64,000 bases of DNA, taken from assembly GCF_902381825.1 (NCBI RefSeq), contig NZ_LR698973.1, positions 835,262 to 899,261 on the forward strand. The letters run 5' to 3'. The stretch comes from Pseudocoprococcus catus (lineage in GTDB: Bacteria > Bacillota > Clostridia > Lachnospirales > Lachnospiraceae). Under the pieces are notes generated by a model. The model made no database searches. It was not told the DNA's origin and saw only the letters and a list, made by a program, of their open reading frames with translations. Below are positions 61,796-64,000 of this stretch, in pieces; position 1 is the first letter of the stretch, and each line of letters begins with the position of its first letter. A program made the translations under genes and the position numbers.

Positions 61796-63064
61796 ATGAG
61801 TGAAAAAAGGAGAGATCATAGAGGACGTATATTACACAATGGAGAAATACAGTTATCTGATGGCAGATATCGATTTAAGTATGTCGATGAGATGGGAAAG
61901 GAGCGCTGCGTATATAGCTGGCGCTTAGACCATAACGATGCAACTCCGAAAGGAAAGCGCCGTACTTTGTCGCATCGAGAGATGGAGAAGAAAATCCAGG
62001 CGGACCATTTTGAGCAGATTGCAACAAATGGCGGAAATATGACGGTACTGGAACTGGTTGAAAAGTATACATCAACCAAAACCGGTGTCAGACCTACTAC
62101 AGTTGCAGGATACGGAACAGTTATCAATTTATTGAAGAAAGATCCATTTGGAAAAAGAAGGATTGATATGGTTCGGATTTCGGATGCAAAATGTTGGCTG
62201 ATACATCTTCAGCAGGTAGAAAAGAAAAGCTATAGTTCCATCCATTCGATCCGAGGAGTTCTTCGTCCGGCATTTCAGTTGGCAGTGGATGATGACCTGA
62301 TCAGGAAAAATCCATTTCAGTTTCAGCTAATGGAAGTAGTTGTGAATGACAGTGTGACAAGAGAGGCAATAAGCAGGGCAGAGGAACGTAAGTTTCTACG
62401 ATTTGTGAAGGAAGATCCTCATTTTTGCAGGTATTATGAGGGAATTTACATATTATTTAAAACCGGTCTTCGCATCTCGGAATTTTGTGGTTTGACGATT
62501 TCTGATATTGATTTCAAGGAGCATACGATCAACATCGATCATCAATTGCAGAAGAAATCAAAAATCGGAGATTATATTCAAGAGACTAAAACAACCAGTG
62601 GAACGAGAAAGATACCTATGACTGCGGATGTAGAGAAATGCTTTCGGAAAATAATAGAAAAACGAAACCCGCCCAAAGTAGAACCTATGGTAGATGGAAA
62701 AAGTGGATTTTTATACTTTGATAAAAATGAAAGTATCTGTTATTCCCTGCATTGGGAGCATTATTTTCAACACATCATTCAGAAGTATAATAATACTTAT
62801 AAAGTACAGATGCCTGTCATTACACCGCATGTATGCCGACATACCTATTGCAGCAATATGGCAAAATCGGGAATGAATCCCAAGACACTGCAGTACCTCA
62901 TGGGGCATTCGGATATATCGGTCACAATGAATGTGTACACGCATATCGGATTCGATGATGCTGAGGAAGAATTGAAGCGGATGGAAGAGTTTAGAAAGGC
63001 ACAGGCAGAAGTTGAACAGAAGAAAGAGAAACCGATGTCGCAGAAAATGTTTAAGGGGGGTTAA
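61796..63064 (+). CDS. int: Tn916-type tyrosine integrase
   Basis: 422 residues. The N-terminal arm-binding domain begins RRDHRGRILHNGEIQLSDGR. The catalytic domain has Arg in KTGLRISEFCGL, the HxxR in TPHVCRHTYC, His in LMGHSDIS and the Tyr nucleophile in NVYTHIG. All are intact, so integrase is probably active. GAAGGAGAC precedes the ATG. The C-terminal tail is lysine-rich as usual. Confidence 0.97.
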   Translation: MSEKRRDHRGRILHNGEIQLSDGRYRFKYVDEMGKERCVYSWRLDHNDATPKGKRRTLSHREMEKKIQADHFEQIATNGGNMTVLELVEKYTSTKTGVRPTTVAGYGTVINLLKKDPFGKRRIDMVRISDAKCWLIHLQQVEKKSYSSIHSIRGVLRPAFQLAVDDDLIRKNPFQFQLMEVVVNDSVTREAISRAEERKFLRFVKEDPHFCRYYEGIYILFKTGLRISEFCGLTISDIDFKEHTINIDHQLQKKSKIGDYIQETKTTSGTRKIPMTADVEKCFRKIIEKRNPPKVEPMVDGKSGFLYFDKNESICYSLHWEHYFQHIIQKYNNTYKVQMPVITPHVCRHTYCSNMAKSGMNPKTLQYLMGHSDISVTMNVYTHIGFDDAEEELKRMEEFRKAQAEVEQKKEKPMSQKMFKGG

Positions 63065-63078
63065 TATGGAGGATAAGT

Positions 63079-63107
63079 AACGCTCTGGCTTAGGCTGGGG
63101 CGTTTTT
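63079..63107 (+). terminator. Terminator after int
   Basis: A short stem (ACGCTC paired with GGGGCGT, with a G-T pair) and T6. Confidence 0.6.
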
Positions 63108-63162
63108 TCTGTGGAAAAGAAGTGGAAATGACGATATAATACAGATATGAGGAGATGAGATT

Positions 63163-64000
63163 ATGGCTAGAAAAGCAGATGTAAAAGGTGGAAATGGAGA
63201 TGTTATTTTTGATTTAGAAAATGGAATTGCAAGAAAATATTTAAGAAATACATCTTCTGTTGATAAAGTGCAGAGATTTGAGAAAGAATTAAAACTATTA
63301 AAAGAAATTAGTACTCTAAAAATTTCTAATATTGTTCAAGTACAAAATGTTTATATAAGTTCGGAGAAAATACAAGATTCTTATATTGAAATGAAAAAAT
63401 ATGATGGTTCTTTGTATGATATATTTGAGATAACAAAGGGAAATGTAAAATTATCGTTAAAATTGATATTGCCTATTATTAAGGCACTGTATGCATTATC
63501 AAAATGTTCTCCTGCAATATATCACAGGGATATTAAACCAGATAATATTTTATTTGAAAAGGAAGATGAAACATATACGTTATTTTTAACTGACTTTGGA
63601 ACATGTTTTCTTAAGGATGGAAGTGAAAGGATTACTCCAGAAATAATGGCCATTGGACCACGAATGTTTATAGCACCTGAATATGAGGTTGGAAGAGTGG
63701 AGAATGTTGATGAAAAAGGCGATATTTTTTCTATTGGTAAAGTGATTTGGTGTATGATAAATGGTGTTCAAGATGAATTTTTACCATCAAATTTTTGGTT
63801 TGTTGATGAGTATAATTTGCAGAAAAGATTTCCTAATAATGCAGATATGGTAAATGCAAATGTAATTATTGCCTCGTGTTTAGGTACAAAACCTACTGAT
63901 AGATGTGATTATCTTTCTTTAATATTACAGATAGAAGGTCTAATAGAAGAGAGAGGAATGCATGTGGAAAATGATATGAAACAAAAAATTGCATTATATC
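63163..64000 (+). CDS. Hanks-type Ser/Thr protein kinase, 3' end outside the window
   Basis: The frame from ATG at 63163 (AGGAG upstream) runs without stop to the last base: 279 codons visible. It has the protein kinase core: a possible Gly loop VKGGNGDVIFDL, Lys in ARKYLRN, catalytic loop YHRDIKPDNILF, DFGTC, APEYEVGRV and DIFSIGKVIW. The region is much more AT-rich than the Tn916-type genes, so it is probably separate DNA. Small kinases beside integrases are often phage-defence or phage-encoded genes; this is inference. Confidence 0.87.
   Translation, partial: MARKADVKGGNGDVIFDLENGIARKYLRNTSSVDKVQRFEKELKLLKEISTLKISNIVQVQNVYISSEKIQDSYIEMKKYDGSLYDIFEITKGNVKLSLKLILPIIKALYALSKCSPAIYHRDIKPDNILFEKEDETYTLFLTDFGTCFLKDGSERITPEIMAIGPRMFIAPEYEVGRVENVDEKGDIFSIGKVIWCMINGVQDEFLPSNFWFVDEYNLQKRFPNNADMVNANVIIASCLGTKPTDRCDYLSLILQIEGLIEERGMHVENDMKQKIALY

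Larger units (their letters stand above)
60112..63107 (+). mobile_element. Replication/recombination end of a Tn916-type element
   Basis: RepA_N-type initiator, DnaC-like loader, Xis and Int lie in this order and direction, as at the recombination end of Tn916/Tn1549-like elements. Conjugation genes are not found upstream in the window, and the DnaC-like gene is broken, so this is probably a remnant. The ends cannot be placed because no matching direct repeats were recognised. Confidence 0.8.

Overview
The window looks like chromosome of a Gram-positive gut anaerobe of the Lachnospiraceae (Blautia/Clostridium-like). This is inferred from strong AGGAGG ribosome-binding sites, intrinsic terminators, a reverse-rubredoxin-domain rubrerythrin, a hybrid-cluster protein, a SARP-type response regulator, and Tn4451/Tn916-type mobile elements. 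No rRNA, tRNA or CRISPR array was seen, so the species cannot be fixed from the window.

Positions 1-25.7 kb are ordinary chromosome in compact operons, several with legible control sites. They hold: the end of a heptad-repeat envelope protein; a Crp/Fnr regulator divergent from hcp; a maltodextrin operon (lipoprotein, attenuator, two permeases, LacI regulator, MalQ) behind tandem LacI-type operators; an alanine/glycine:Na+ symporter; a signalling locus (7TM kinase, SARP response regulator and MFS carrier, divergent from an amidohydrolase and a paralogous MFS carrier) with four 11-bp phased repeats in the divergent promoter; MarR plus a FUSC-like membrane protein; MATE and MerR sharing a 19-bp-spacer promoter; a CobD-like aminotransferase; a rubrerythrin under a perfect PerR/Fur-like dyad; YitT; and a nitroreductase.

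An integrative mobilizable element of 13,839 bp (about 25,821-39,659) interrupts an XRE regulator gene, whose halves rejoin in frame when the element is removed. It carries a two-component system and ABC exporter of the Bce/Vex peptide-resistance type sharing a 22-bp operator, a DUF6076-like protein, an HTH protein, an oriT with the RSF1010/pGO1-type nic core, a MobA/MobL relaxase, a CHC2 primase, a VirE-like ATPase, an iteron array that is a candidate replication origin, TnpW, and a TnpX/TndX-type serine recombinase.

From 40.5 to 59.6 kb lies a more AT-rich accessory region mixing intact genes with decaying ones. Intact: Fic, MazG-like, zinc alcohol dehydrogenase, iadA, ABC-2 exporter, YoaP acetyltransferase, VOC, TfoX-N, AlbA_2 regulator. 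Broken: TetR with an amber codon, two GNAT fragments, a YfcC-like fragment, an LMW-phosphatase fragment, IS3 and IS66 fragments, and an MgtA with DKTR in place of DKTG and a missing C-terminus. Within it is an XRE / C5-methyltransferase / small helical protein / GHKL ATPase cluster that resembles MORC/MutL-type restriction systems; its last gene appears to be a deletion fusion of the GHKL ATPase with the tail of a Vsr endonuclease.

From 60.1 to 63.1 kb is the replication/recombination end of a Tn916-type element (RepA_N, a DnaC-like loader with an ochre codon, Xis, Int). The window ends inside a Hanks-type protein kinase gene.
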